DNA of 64,000 bases from Caulobacter sp031457805 (GCF_031457805.1 NZ_JAVDXI010000006.1:124001-188000); one strand, 5' to 3'. Numbered from the stretch's first letter, positions 25,864 through 34,831 are shown. Numbers and translations are program-made. The notes: generated by a model from the letters alone, not told the origin.

Positions 25864-26058
25864 ATGTTCGACGCCGCGCATTTCCAACGTATTGAAATCG
25901 CCCAGGTTTCCGAAGGCTGGGTCGTCACCGAAGGCGGCCGCCCAGTTGGACGCTTCGAGTCTGTTGAGACCGCCTATCAGCGGGCGCTCGCGATCTGCGG
26001 GGCGCTGTTCGACAAGGGCGTACCGTCACAAGTGCATGAGCTGCCCCACGCCGCCTGA
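25864..26058 (+). CDS. Small DUF2188-like protein, hypothetical
   Basis: 64 residues after a good ribosome binding site (GGGAG, nine bases from the ATG). The core GWVVTEGGRPVGRFESVETA followed by a helix is reminiscent of DUF2188, a short beta-beta-beta-alpha fold in which a reused W-V-x-x-G-G-x-P pattern precedes a K/R-A-rich helix; this assignment is from pattern memory only. It lies alone after the DUF2891 gene with its own upstream 18-bp element. Probably soluble and cytoplasmic. No function known. Confidence 0.7.
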   Translation: MFDAAHFQRIEIAQVSEGWVVTEGGRPVGRFESVETAYQRALAICGALFDKGVPSQVHELPHAA

Positions 26059-26074
26059 TGCGCGGGGCGCAGCA

Positions 26075-26092
26075 TTTACAATCGTTGACAAT
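26075..26092 (+). promoter_or_regulatory. Copy 2 of the 18-bp repeated element containing TTGACA
   Basis: Identical in 18 bp to the element at 25769-25786. TTGACA at 26085-26090 is followed, after 17 bases, by GGATTA, an acceptable -10 position. It would drive the 38-residue membrane protein gene starting at 26167. Confidence 0.5.
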
Positions 26093-26166
26093 TCCCGCGT
26101 CCCGTTCGGATTACCCTCAAATCCGGGACTGATTTGCCGCCGGGGGGCGGCCAACCGGAGCCGGGT

Positions 26167-26283
26167 ATGGCCCAGATTACGCGTGAGACCTTGCGGACCG
26201 AGGTTCGCACCTTCTTGATCGTCAGCGCAGGCGCTTTCGCCCTGGGCTTGGCGCTCGGCTTTGTCCTGATGGGCCTTCACTAG
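26167..26283 (+). CDS. 38-residue single-pass membrane protein
   Basis: A very short frame with a strong ribosome binding site (GGAG, eight bases before the ATG). The charged N-terminus MAQITRETLRTEVRTFLIVS runs into a Gly/Ala/Leu-rich membrane helix (about residues 16-36) and ends at LH. Size and layout match small inner-membrane proteins. It has the same 18-bp upstream element as the preceding small gene, and its stop lies 3 bp from the convergent smpB stop. Function unknown. Confidence 0.65.
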   Translation: MAQITRETLRTEVRTFLIVSAGAFALGLALGFVLMGLH

Positions 26284-26286
26284 GCC

Positions 26287-26745
26287 TCAGTCGCCGCGAT
26301 CGCCCTTCATCAGGCGCGCCTTGTCACGCTGCCAATCACGTTCCGCCGCCGTATCGCGCTTGTCGTGCAGCTTCTTGCCCTTGGCGAGACCAATCTCCAG
26401 CTTCGCCAAACCCTTGTCGTTCCAGTAGAGCTTGATCGGCACCAGGGTGCGCCCCTCGCGCTGAACCGCGCCGATCAGCTTGTCGATCTGACGGCGATGC
26501 AGCAGCAGCTTCCGGTGGCGACGCGGCTCATGATTGAAGCGATTGGCATGACCGTAGGGCGGGATGTCGGCGTTGATCAGCACAATCTCACGCCCCTCCA
26601 CCGAAGCGTAGGACTCAGCGATGTTAGCCCGGCCGGTCCGCAGGCTCTTCACCTCGGTTCCGGTCAGCATGATGCCCGCCTCGAACGTCTCCTCGATAAA
26701 GTAATCGAAGCGCGCGCGCCGATTTTCAGCGATCGGCTTGGACAT
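26287..26745 (-). CDS. smpB: SsrA-binding protein SmpB
   Basis: 152 residues. ENRRARFDYFIEETFEAGIM, GTEVKSLRTGRANIAESYAS and HEPRRHRKLLLHRRQIDKL are the SmpB barrel, and the C-terminal KGKKLHDKRDTAAERDWQRD tail inserts into the mRNA channel. It delivers tmRNA to stalled ribosomes for trans-translation, which in Caulobacter is also tied to cell-cycle timing. The ATG at 26745 overlaps the dapA stop (TGATG), so translation is coupled; an open frame continues upstream inside dapA but is not used. Confidence 0.97.
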   Translation of the reverse strand: MSKPIAENRRARFDYFIEETFEAGIMLTGTEVKSLRTGRANIAESYASVEGREIVLINADIPPYGHANRFNHEPRRHRKLLLHRRQIDKLIGAVQREGRTLVPIKLYWNDKGLAKLEIGLAKGKKLHDKRDTAAERDWQRDKARLMKGDRGD

Positions 26746-27629
26746 CAGCGCAGACCAGCCTCGCGCATGGCTTCCAGGATCGTCGGACGCACCGCTTCGG
26801 CGCAAGGCGTGATCGGCAGCCGCACGTCTTCCGTACACAGACCCAGCTGCGCCATGGCGAACTTGGTCGGCGCGGGCGACGAGTCGAGGAACAGGGCCTT
26901 GTGCAGGCGCACCAGGCGATCCTGCCAGTAAAGACCCTTCTCCCATTCGCCCTGCATGCAGGCGTTCATCAAGGCCGAGCAGGCGTCCGGCGCAACGTTG
27001 GCGGTCACCGAGATCACCCCATGGCCGCCGTGGGCCATGTAGCCGAGCGCGGTCGGATCATCGCCCGACAGCATCACCCATTCAGGACCGCACATCAGAC
27101 GCTGGAAGCTGATCCGGGTGAGGTCGCCCGTGGCGTCCTTGATCCCGACGATGTTCGGCAGTTTCGACAGGCGCTCCAGCGTCTCGTTACTGATGTCAAC
27201 GCCCGTGCGACCCGGCACGTTGTAGACGAAGATCGGCAGCTCGACGGCGTCGTTGATCGCCTTGTAGTGCTGGTACATGCCCTCCTGGCTCGGGCGATTG
27301 TAGTACGGCGTCACCACCAGGCAGGCGTCAGCGCCGACGGCCTTGGCGTGACGGGCCAGTTCAATCGCTTCGTCGGTGGAGTTGCTGCCCGCGCCGGCGA
27401 TCACAGGCACGCGGCCGGCCGTGGTCTTCACGCACAGCTCGACGACACGACGATGCTCGTCGTGCGACAGGGTCGAGGTCTCGCCCGTGGTTCCGACAGG
27501 AACCAAGCCATGCACGCCACCCGCGATCTGACGCTCGACCAGCGCGACGAAGGCTTTCTCGTCCACCTCACCGTTGTGAAACGGCGTGATGAGGGCCGGA
27601 ATGACGCCCTTGAAGTGAGACTGGACCAT
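26745..27629 (-). CDS. dapA: 4-hydroxy-tetrahydrodipicolinate synthase
   Basis: 294 residues, TIM barrel. It condenses pyruvate with aspartate semialdehyde in the lysine/meso-diaminopimelate pathway that feeds peptidoglycan. Family marks: FKGVIPALITPFHNGEVDE, PVGTTGETSTLSHDEH, VVTPYYNRPSQEGMYQHY, FVYNVPGRTGVDIS with the catalytic tyrosine region, NIVGIKDATGDL with the Schiff-base lysine, and LSGDDPTALGYMAHGGHGVI. The ATG at 27629 is chosen because it begins the family; the open frame runs 46 codons further up. Forms an operon with smpB, as in many alphaproteobacteria. Confidence 0.96.
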   Translation of the reverse strand: MVQSHFKGVIPALITPFHNGEVDEKAFVALVERQIAGGVHGLVPVGTTGETSTLSHDEHRRVVELCVKTTAGRVPVIAGAGSNSTDEAIELARHAKAVGADACLVVTPYYNRPSQEGMYQHYKAINDAVELPIFVYNVPGRTGVDISNETLERLSKLPNIVGIKDATGDLTRISFQRLMCGPEWVMLSGDDPTALGYMAHGGHGVISVTANVAPDACSALMNACMQGEWEKGLYWQDRLVRLHKALFLDSSPAPTKFAMAQLGLCTEDVRLPITPCAEAVRPTILEAMREAGLR

Positions 27630-27885
27630 GACTTGCAAATTGCCGTGAGGATGGAGCCGCATGTGTTGCGGCGGGACGATGGGGGCGGACAATATGTCCC
27701 TGCCCCGCCGACCTGCAACCGGCTCTGGGTGCGGATCAAAAGGAGCAGGTGCGATTTGATGGGCCAAGCCCTCCGGGTCAAGCCCGCGGGCCGACTTTAA
27801 GAACCCTATTGCGGCCTGAATCGCCGCATAGGGCTAACGGACGAATTCGAGTATGAGGTCTTATAGAGACCGCAAGGAGAGCGTT

Positions 27886-29985
27886 TTGGTTTCAGGAATG
27901 CGCCGGTTGCTGCTCGGAGGAGCGTGTATCGTGACTATCGTTGGGGCCGCTGACGCCCAGACGACGACGTCCTACGCCTCCGCGCAAACCGCGCCCGGCC
28001 TGATCACCACGCCGCCCACCGCTGTGACGACGGCGCTCAGCGACACAGACTCGGCCAATCTGCAGACCGCCCTGGCGGCCGCCAAGCGCGGCGACGTTTC
28101 CGGGGCGCGCATAGCGATGGACAGCCTGCAGGACCCTATCGCGAGAAAGATCGCTCAGTGGCAGCTCGTCGACAGCAACGCCGAGGCGCTGAGCTTCTTC
28201 GAGCTCGACTCGGCGCGCCGCGATCTCGCCGGCTGGCCGCGCGGCGCCCGGCGCGATGCGGCCGCCGAGAAGGCGCTTTCCACCTCAGGCCTTGATGCGG
28301 CGCGGATGGTCGCCTGGTTCGGCGGCGTCCAGCCGACCACGGCCGAGGGCGCCATGGCCCTGGCCAGCGCCTATCAAGCCACAGGCCAGATCCAGCTGGC
28401 CACCGACCTCATTCGCCGCACCTTCCGCGACAAGGTGTTCGAGGCCGACACCCAGCGCAGCATGATCGCCCGCTTCGGCGCGATGCTGACCCCGGACGAC
28501 TATGTCCGCCGCGCCGATATCCTGCTCTATGGTCAGCAAGGCCCGGCGGCCCGCGAGATGGTCGCCATGCTGTCCGAGACCCAGCAGGCCGCCGCCCGCG
28601 TCCGCATGGCCTATCGGGCTAACTCGGCCAGCGCCAACGACCTCTACAACAACCTGACGCCCGACCTGCAAGACTCGCCCGGCGTCGTCTTCGAGCGCGC
28701 CGCCTATCTGCGCCGCAAGGGCATGGACACCCTGGCCCTGCCGATGGTCGCCAACTTCCCGGCGCCGCCGACCGAAGAAGCCTCGACCGCGATCTGGCGC
28801 GAGCGAAAGCTGCTGATCGTCGGCGCGCTGAAGGCCGGCGACAGCAACGGCGCCTATACGGCCGCCTACAACACCCGAGCGCTCGCCCCCGCCGATATCG
28901 CCGAGTCAGAGTTTTACGCTGGCTGGATCGCCCTGACCCGGCTCCGTGACGCCAATGCGGCCGCCGCCCACTTTGCTCAGATCGCGGCCGTCGGGGCCTC
29001 GCCCATCACCCGTGGCCGAGCCCTCTACTGGCAGGGTCGCGCGGCCGAAGCCCAGGGCGACCCGATCGCGGCTCAAGCTTTCTACGCCGAGGGCGCACGC
29101 CATATCACCACCTTCTATGGCCAACTGGCCGCCGAGAAGGCGGGGATCCGCGAGCTGCGGCTGGAGCGCGATCCGGTCATCACCCAGGCCGACCGCGCCC
29201 GCTTCTACGGCCGCGAACAGGTCCGCGCCGCGCGGGTGCTGGCCGACATCGGGGCGCGAGACCTGTTCCGCAGCCTGGTTCTCTATATCGACGACACCCT
29301 GCCTAACGCCGAGGAGACCGCGCTGCTGGTCGACATGGCGCGCGGCTATGGCGACCAGGATCTGGCGATGCGCGCCGTGCGAACCGCCGCCCAGCGCGGG
29401 TTCATCCTGCCCGAGCGCGGCTACCCTCTGCTGGACCACCATTTCACGCCCGGTCCCGGCGCGGCGGAGACAGCCTTCGTCTATTCGATCTCCCGTCAGG
29501 AGAGCAATTTCGACCCCGCCGCCCGCTCGGGCGTCGGCGCGCGCGGCATGATGCAGCTGATGCCGGCCACCGCCTCCCTCGTGGCCCGCAAGCTCGGTGA
29601 GCCGCACTCGATCGACCGCCTCGGCGACGCCTCGTACAACATGCGCCTGGGCTCGGTGTATCTGGGCGACATGATCAGGACCTTCAGCGGCTCCTACATC
29701 ATGGCCGCCGCCGCTTATAACGCCGGCCCCGGACGTCCGGCGCAGTGGGCTGGCCAATGCGGCGACCCGCGCGGCGCGTCGACCGACCCTCTGGACTTCA
29801 TCGAGTGCATCCCGTTCTCCGAGACCCGCAACTACGTGATGCGGACGCTTGAGACGACGATGGTCTATCGCGCCCGTCTGAACGGCGGCGTCACGCCGCT
29901 GAGTCTGTCCTCGGAGCTCAAGCGCGGCGGCTACGTCTACACGCCGTCAGTCGCGTCAGCCGAAACGACCAGCGGGCAACCTTAA
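27886..29985 (+). CDS. Soluble lytic murein transglycosylase (Slt70-like)
   Basis: 699 residues from a TTG at 27886, six bases after AAGGAG; other in-frame starts are ATG 27853 and ATG 27898. The signal peptide (MRRLLLGGACIVTIVGAADA) directs export. About 480 residues of helical repeats form the U-domain ring, and the C-terminal SLT domain has the catalytic glutamate in SISRQESNFDPAARSGVGAR, GMMQLMPATA and AAAAYNAGPGRPAQW. It cleaves the glycan strand of peptidoglycan in the periplasm, leaving 1,6-anhydro ends. It may be the Caulobacter SdpA/SdpB type, but I cannot tell which. Confidence 0.93.
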   Translation: MVSGMRRLLLGGACIVTIVGAADAQTTTSYASAQTAPGLITTPPTAVTTALSDTDSANLQTALAAAKRGDVSGARIAMDSLQDPIARKIAQWQLVDSNAEALSFFELDSARRDLAGWPRGARRDAAAEKALSTSGLDAARMVAWFGGVQPTTAEGAMALASAYQATGQIQLATDLIRRTFRDKVFEADTQRSMIARFGAMLTPDDYVRRADILLYGQQGPAAREMVAMLSETQQAAARVRMAYRANSASANDLYNNLTPDLQDSPGVVFERAAYLRRKGMDTLALPMVANFPAPPTEEASTAIWRERKLLIVGALKAGDSNGAYTAAYNTRALAPADIAESEFYAGWIALTRLRDANAAAAHFAQIAAVGASPITRGRALYWQGRAAEAQGDPIAAQAFYAEGARHITTFYGQLAAEKAGIRELRLERDPVITQADRARFYGREQVRAARVLADIGARDLFRSLVLYIDDTLPNAEETALLVDMARGYGDQDLAMRAVRTAAQRGFILPERGYPLLDHHFTPGPGAAETAFVYSISRQESNFDPAARSGVGARGMMQLMPATASLVARKLGEPHSIDRLGDASYNMRLGSVYLGDMIRTFSGSYIMAAAAYNAGPGRPAQWAGQCGDPRGASTDPLDFIECIPFSETRNYVMRTLETTMVYRARLNGGVTPLSLSSELKRGGYVYTPSVASAETTSGQP

Positions 29986-29988
29986 GCG

Positions 29989-30747
29989 TCACGCCCGACG
30001 GCGAGCCGCCAAGACGAGACCCGCCTCGGTCTCGATCAGCGCGCCGTCCAGCCCGAACACCTCGGCGAGCACGGCCGACGACAGCGCCTCGCGCGGCGGG
30101 GCGTCGGCGACGACGCGCCCGCGGGACATCACGACGATCCGGTCGCAGGTCCGAGCGGCGAGGCCAAGGTCGTGGAGCGTGACGACGACGGCCGCGCCGC
30201 GCGCGACTTCTGCCCGCAGCAGGTCCAGCGTCAGCAGCTGGGCGTCGGGATCAAGGCCCGCCACGGGCTCATCGGCCACCAGCAGCGGGGCGCGGGTCGC
30301 TAAAAGACGCGCCAGCAGCACGCGCGCACGTTCACCGCCCGACATGTCCAGCACCCCACGATCGGCGAGTTCTCGCGCGCCGACCCTCGCCAAGCACGCC
30401 AGCGCCAGAGAATCGGCTGCGGCGTCGCCGAGATCGCTGGCGCCGAGAGCCGCGACCATCCGGGCCGGCGCATTCCAGGCCAAACGGCGATCCTGCGGCA
30501 GGTAGCCGACCAAGCTCGCACGGGCCTCTGGGGCAAGATGCTTCACCTCCTGGCCGGACAGAAGCGCTTCACCCGCAACCGCCGGCAAAAGTCCAAGTCC
30601 GCCGCGCAAAAGACTGGTCTTGCCCGCGCCGTTGGGGCCGACGACGCCGACCAACTCCCCGGCGCTGACGCTCAACGCAGTGGTATCGACCACCGTCTTG
30701 CGTCCCTGTCGCACAGAGAGACCGTGCAGCGCCCATAGCGCGCTCAT
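29989..30747 (-). CDS. ABC transporter ATP-binding protein, BtuD/FecE type
   Basis: 252 residues, all ABC motifs present: Walker A GPNGAGKTS, Q-loop YLPQDRRLAW, signature MSGGERARVLLARLLA, Walker B PLLVADEPVAGLD and the H-loop VVVTLHDLGLAARTC. The Q-loop sequence and size match importers of iron-siderophore and vitamin B12. It overlaps the permease gene by ATGA and is the last gene of a four-gene unit. Energises uptake from the cytoplasmic face. Ligand identity is left open. Confidence 0.92.
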   Translation of the reverse strand: MSALWALHGLSVRQGRKTVVDTTALSVSAGELVGVVGPNGAGKTSLLRGGLGLLPAVAGEALLSGQEVKHLAPEARASLVGYLPQDRRLAWNAPARMVAALGASDLGDAAADSLALACLARVGARELADRGVLDMSGGERARVLLARLLATRAPLLVADEPVAGLDPDAQLLTLDLLRAEVARGAAVVVTLHDLGLAARTCDRIVVMSRGRVVADAPPREALSSAVLAEVFGLDGALIETEAGLVLAARRRA

Positions 30748-31730
30748 GATCGCCAGCTCCGCGCAACGCGCCAGGCGAGCAAAGCGAAGGCCGGCGCGCC
30801 GAACAGCGCGGTGACGACGCCAAGCTTCAACTCCTGCTCGGTCGGGATCATCCGCGCGGCGAGGTCCGCGAGCACCACCAGGAGCGCGCCGGCCAGGGCG
30901 GCGGGCCAGAGGATGCGCTTAGGATCGTCCCTGACCAGCGCCCGCACCAGATGCGGCGCGGCCAGGCCCACAAAGCCGATCACGCCCGAGGCGGCCACCG
31001 CTGCGCCCGTTAGCAAGGCCGAGCCGGCCACCGCATAAACCCGGAGCCGCGCCATCGGCAGCGCCGACATCCGGGCCGCCTCCTCGCCCAGGGTCAGCAT
31101 CCGCAGCCCCGCGCCGGCACGCAGACACAGCGCGGCGCCCAGCGCCATCGGCGCCGCCGCCCGCAGCGCGTCCATGGCGTCGCGGTTCTCGACCGAGCCC
31201 ATCAACCAGGCCAACATCTCGGCCGTCGCCACCGGCGACCGCGAGAGATTGAACACCAGGGCCGTCAACGCTCCGCCGAAAGCCGACAGCGATACGCCGA
31301 AGAGGATCAGCGCTTCAGGCTCTCGAAAGCGGGCGGCGACGATCACCACCAGCGCGCCGGCGACCAGAGCGCCGGCCAGGGCCGAGAGCTCGACGGCCCC
31401 AGGCAAGACCGCCAGTCCCGCCGAGATCGCAAAGGCCGCGCCGAGGCCCGATACGGCCGATACGCCCAGCACTCCGGGATCCGCGAGCGGGTTGCGCAGC
31501 AGCCCCTGCATGGTCGCCCCCGCCATGCCCAGCCCCGCGCCCACCAGGGCCGCAACCGAGACGCGCGGCGCACGGATCGACCACAGCACTTCAGCCGGCG
31601 GGGAGCCAGGCTGAAACAACGCTTGGCCATATTGCTGAAGGGAAAAGCTCGTCTCGCCCAGCGTGACGGCCAGTACAGACCCCAGCGCCAGCGCGGCGAC
31701 CATGAGTAGACACAGGCGCGGCAGGCTCAT
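30744..31730 (-). CDS. FecCD/BtuC-type ABC importer permease
   Basis: 328 residues with about ten hydrophobic helices. LCLLMVAALALGSVLAVTLG, IRAPRVSVAALVGAGLGMAG and AGATMQGLLRNPLADPGVLG are diagnostic of the FecCD family; GVIGFVGLAAPHLVRALVRD is the coupling region that touches the ATPase. The ATG at 31730 overlaps the binding-protein stop (ATGA), so it is preferred over the longer frame starting at 31784. The partner genes indicate a cobalamin- or iron-chelate-type importer across the inner membrane. Confidence 0.93.
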   Translation of the reverse strand: MSLPRLCLLMVAALALGSVLAVTLGETSFSLQQYGQALFQPGSPPAEVLWSIRAPRVSVAALVGAGLGMAGATMQGLLRNPLADPGVLGVSAVSGLGAAFAISAGLAVLPGAVELSALAGALVAGALVVIVAARFREPEALILFGVSLSAFGGALTALVFNLSRSPVATAEMLAWLMGSVENRDAMDALRAAAPMALGAALCLRAGAGLRMLTLGEEAARMSALPMARLRVYAVAGSALLTGAAVAASGVIGFVGLAAPHLVRALVRDDPKRILWPAALAGALLVVLADLAARMIPTEQELKLGVVTALFGAPAFALLAWRVARSWRS

Positions 31731-32533
31731 CGGGCGACCTTCGCAAGCACCACCACGCCCTCTGCGGCAAACCAGCCGGGGCATCCGACCAGGGCGGCGG
31801 GAAGCTCGGCGACGGCGCGCGTCTCCACCGCCCGCCGCAGCGCCGCGTGGCGTCCCGGTCCCCAGCGATCCGCGCCGGCCCGGGCGCGATCGAACATGCC
31901 CAGCACGACGGCGGCCGGCGGCGTCATGACCATCTGCTCCAGAGACACAGCCGCGAAATACGGCGCCTTGGTCGCGTTCGCATAGCCCGCCGCCCGCAGC
32001 ATCGCATCGATGAGGGTGTTGGCGCCGGCCGTATAGCCGCCTGGGGTCAGATAAAGCGCCTCACGCCCCCTGCCCGCGCCGGCGGCGGCGTTGAGGCGCG
32101 TATCCATGGCGGCGATCAGCGCCTCGCCTTCCGGTCGACGATCCAGCGCGACGGCGACTTTGCGGACATTGGCGCGAACCCCGTCAAAGTCGGTCGCGTC
32201 ATCCAGAGTGACCGTGGTGACGCCCTTGGCCTGCAACGCCTTCGTCAGACGCGCATCGCCGCCCCATAGCCGCACCACCAGTTGCGGTCGCGCGGACACA
32301 AGGCTCTCGAACGTGGCCCGGCGCAGCGGAAGGCCAGCAGCCTTGTCGCGCAGGTAGCTGTCAGGCGCGACCGCCCGGTGCGAGAGGCCGACGATCGCTT
32401 CACGAGGCGCCAGGGCCAGCACGTACTGGTCCGCGCATGAGTCGAGCGACATCACGCGCGGCGCGGCCCACGCCCCAGCTGGGACGAGCGCGATCGCCGC
32501 CGCGAGGGCGCGAAGGGCCTTGCCGGCGTTCAC
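31727..32533 (-). CDS. ABC importer periplasmic substrate-binding protein, BtuF/FepB-like
   Basis: 268 residues with a signal peptide ending at AGAWAA. RVMSLDSCADQYVLALAPRE, AIVGLSHRAV and SARPQLVVRLWGGD are the first lobe of cluster A-II binding proteins (BtuF, TroA-like), and YTAGANTLIDAMLRAAGYAN with SLEQMVMTPPAAVVLGMFDR is the second lobe. Ligand (vitamin B12, haem or ferric chelate) cannot be decided; the SLDSCADQ start is seen in alphaproteobacterial proteins annotated for cobalamin or iron. Starts 4 bp after the TetR gene. Confidence 0.88.
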   Translation of the reverse strand: MNAGKALRALAAAIALVPAGAWAAPRVMSLDSCADQYVLALAPREAIVGLSHRAVAPDSYLRDKAAGLPLRRATFESLVSARPQLVVRLWGGDARLTKALQAKGVTTVTLDDATDFDGVRANVRKVAVALDRRPEGEALIAAMDTRLNAAAGAGRGREALYLTPGGYTAGANTLIDAMLRAAGYANATKAPYFAAVSLEQMVMTPPAAVVLGMFDRARAGADRWGPGRHAALRRAVETRAVAELPAALVGCPGWFAAEGVVVLAKVAR

Positions 32534-32537
32534 GATC

Positions 32538-33173
32538 TCAGTCCGAGACCAGACCGTGCAGCAGCCCGTCCAGCATCACTTTCATCAACTGTTCCGGCTC
32601 CGACCACCCCCGCGAGGGCTTGGTGATCAGCAAGGAGACCAAACCGTGGCAGCCGCTCCACAGCACTTCCGCCGCCTGGACCGCCGAGCCTGACCGCAGA
32701 CGCCCTTGAGCGGCGATCTCATGGACCGGCTCGCTGAACTTCTCGAAGCAGCGGTCACCCAAAGCCATGGTCTCGCCGATCTTGTCGGACGTAACGTGAT
32801 CGCCTGTGCTGCAGAACACCAGTTGGTAGGTGTTGGGGTTGTCGAGCGCGAAGCGCATGTACGCCTCGAGCATCAGGCGCACCCGCGAGACCGGATCGAT
32901 CGGTTGTCCGGCGATCTGAGTATTGAGGTCCAGCAGACGCTCGATCGCATCGTTGCTGATCTCCAGCAGGATCTGATCCTTGTCGCGGAAGTGCATGTAA
33001 AGCGCGGTGGAGGACACCCCCACGGCGTCGGCGATCTTGCGGATGGTGGCGCCGGAATAGCCCTCGGCGATAAAGATCTTTTCAGCCGCGGCCAGGATCT
33101 CGCCCCGGCGCAAGTGCCCGTCGCCCTTGGGCTTTCGCGCGGACTTGTGCGGCTTTTTCAAAACGACGGTCAC
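32538..33173 (-). CDS. TetR/AcrR family regulator at the head of the ABC importer operon
   Basis: 211 residues. The HTH IFIAEGYSGATIRKIADAVG and VSSTALYMHFRDKDQILLEI are typical of TetR. The C-terminal part (MLEAYMRFALDNPNTYQLVF) belongs to the WHG-domain subgroup. Only 4 bp separate its stop from the binding-protein gene, so the regulator and the importer form one unit, which is unusual because such importers are normally under Fur or a B12 riboswitch. Half-sites ACACT/AGTGT occur in the shared promoter region. Confidence 0.88.
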   Translation of the reverse strand: MTVVLKKPHKSARKPKGDGHLRRGEILAAAEKIFIAEGYSGATIRKIADAVGVSSTALYMHFRDKDQILLEISNDAIERLLDLNTQIAGQPIDPVSRVRLMLEAYMRFALDNPNTYQLVFCSTGDHVTSDKIGETMALGDRCFEKFSEPVHEIAAQGRLRSGSAVQAAEVLWSGCHGLVSLLITKPSRGWSEPEQLMKVMLDGLLHGLVSD

Positions 33174-33306
33174 GGACCTAGCTTCCCCTCAGTATCCCCC
33201 GGAGAACACTAAACGGGAATCACTCAGCCGTCGCAACCCAGTGCGTTGCGCCCGCGCCTGTGTCAGGCGCTTCATCCACAGCAGCCTAAAACGAGTGTTT
33301 TTTCAT

Positions 33307-33336
33307 TTGACACTTTCTGGTTGAGATTCCGTTATC
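33307..33336 (+). promoter_or_regulatory. Probable promoter of the GT2 glycosyltransferase gene
   Basis: A consensus -35 TTGACA (33307-33312) is followed 18 bases later by GTTATC (33331-33336), 38 bases before the ATG. A CcrM site (GATTC, 33325-33329) lies between the two elements. An inverted AGTGT/ACACT pair (33294-33298 and 33310-33314) overlaps the -35. Confidence 0.45.
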
Positions 33337-33374
33337 TGCTTCCGTTGGGGCGATCGGCGTATTCAGGGGCATCC

Positions 33375-34814
33375 ATGGCGCGCGAAGACAGACGGCTGGA
33401 ACCGGCGCTGGCGCCGGCGAGCGGACCTGTGTCCGTCGACCACATTGAAACGATCGCGGACGCTTTCGTCATCAGCGCACCCGAACGCGACGGCGCTCAT
33501 CGTCCCCTGTCCCAGACGCAAGTCGCAGGGGTCGTCATCGCGGGGCTACTCGCAGCGCTTGGTGTCGCCCTCGCGCCGATGACGGCCTTCGCGGCGGCGC
33601 ACCATCTGTTCTTTGCCATCTTCCTGCTGGGGGGACTGACCCGTCTCGCGGCAGCGATGACACGCCTGCCCTCCGGCAGAGCGCCGGCGCCGCAGCCCGA
33701 GGCTGATCTTCCGACTTATACCATCATCACTCCGCTGTATCGCGAGGCGGAGGTGCTGCCAGAGCTTGTCGAGAGTCTGGCTGCGATCGACTATCCGCAA
33801 GATCGCTTGCAGGCGTTGATCGTACTCGAAGCTGACGACGAGATCACCCGCGCCGCCGCTCGAGCGCTGGACTTGCCGAGCTTCATACAGGTGCTGGTCG
33901 TTCCGCCCGGAACACCCCGAACCAAACCTCGCGCCTGCAACTACGCTCTCGAGCGCGCGCGGGGCGATCTGGTGGTGATCTACGACGCCGAGGACATGCC
34001 GGACCCGCAGCAACTACGCGAGGCGGCGGCCCGGTTCGCCGCTTCGGACGCCAGCCTCGCCTGCCTTCAAGCGCCGCTCAGGATCGAGGACCCAGGCTTT
34101 TCCCTGTTTCTACCTTCACAGTTTCGGCTGGAGTACGCTGCTCACTTCGAGGTGCTGCTCCCGGCCCTCGCGCGATGGGGTCTGCCGTTTCCGCTCGGCG
34201 GAACCAGCAATCATTTCAAGGTCGGTCCTCTACGCGAGATTGGCGCCTGGGACCCATACAATGTGACCGAGGATGCAGACATCGGATTTCGCCTCGCAGC
34301 GGCGGGCTATCGTCTCGACGTGATCCGGCGTCCCACCTGGGAAACCGCTCCGACGACGCCGGAGCAGTGGTTTCCGCAGCGGGCGCGCTGGATCAAGGGT
34401 CATATGCAGACGCTGGCCGTGCACGCGCGCGGTCCGCTCCCCACACAACCGCGCAACGCCATCGCGCTGGTCCTGACCCTGGCGCAGTCGGTCGCCGCCT
34501 CGCATCTCCATGGACCCGTCATGGCGGTGGCTGTCGCGTGGGCGCTCATCGACTTTCTGCCCGATGCCGCCTTTCAGGTCCCACCCCACGATCTGACACT
34601 TTACCTCCTGGGCTGGAGCTCTGCGGCCATCGCAGGGGCAAGAGGCGTTTTACGCGCGGGCGGCCGACCGAAGTGGCTGCACCTGCTGGGCATGCCCGCC
34701 TACTGGCTTTGCCAGAGCCTTGCGGCGGTCAAGGCGCTGCACCAGTTCATCGTCGCGCCGCACCGCTGGGACAAGACACTGCATGTCCCGCGCTCTGGAC
34801 CTCGCCACCCGTAA
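33375..34814 (+). CDS. Membrane glycosyltransferase, GT2 family (processive, BcsA/XagB-like)
   Basis: 479 residues from the ATG at 33375 (AGGGG six bases upstream). Two hydrophobic helices (about 55-95) precede the GT-A domain: PTYTIITPLYREAEVLPELV, VLEADD, YDAEDMPDP (DxD), GGTSNHFKVGPLREIGAWDP, the TEDADIGFR acceptor motif and QRARWIKGHMQ (QxxRW). Two or three helices follow. Such enzymes polymerise sugars from nucleotide donors and push the chain through their own membrane channel. XagB-like relatives make adhesive glycans. The product is unknown; no other polysaccharide genes adjoin. Confidence 0.87.
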   Translation: MAREDRRLEPALAPASGPVSVDHIETIADAFVISAPERDGAHRPLSQTQVAGVVIAGLLAALGVALAPMTAFAAAHHLFFAIFLLGGLTRLAAAMTRLPSGRAPAPQPEADLPTYTIITPLYREAEVLPELVESLAAIDYPQDRLQALIVLEADDEITRAAARALDLPSFIQVLVVPPGTPRTKPRACNYALERARGDLVVIYDAEDMPDPQQLREAAARFAASDASLACLQAPLRIEDPGFSLFLPSQFRLEYAAHFEVLLPALARWGLPFPLGGTSNHFKVGPLREIGAWDPYNVTEDADIGFRLAAAGYRLDVIRRPTWETAPTTPEQWFPQRARWIKGHMQTLAVHARGPLPTQPRNAIALVLTLAQSVAASHLHGPVMAVAVAWALIDFLPDAAFQVPPHDLTLYLLGWSSAAIAGARGVLRAGGRPKWLHLLGMPAYWLCQSLAAVKALHQFIVAPHRWDKTLHVPRSGPRHP

Positions 34815-34831
34815 GGCGGTATGGGCGGGCG

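Noticed and set aside
26287..26946. Upstream extension of SmpB to 219 residues
   Set aside because: The extra part lies within dapA in another frame. The ATG at 26745 begins the family and couples to the dapA stop.
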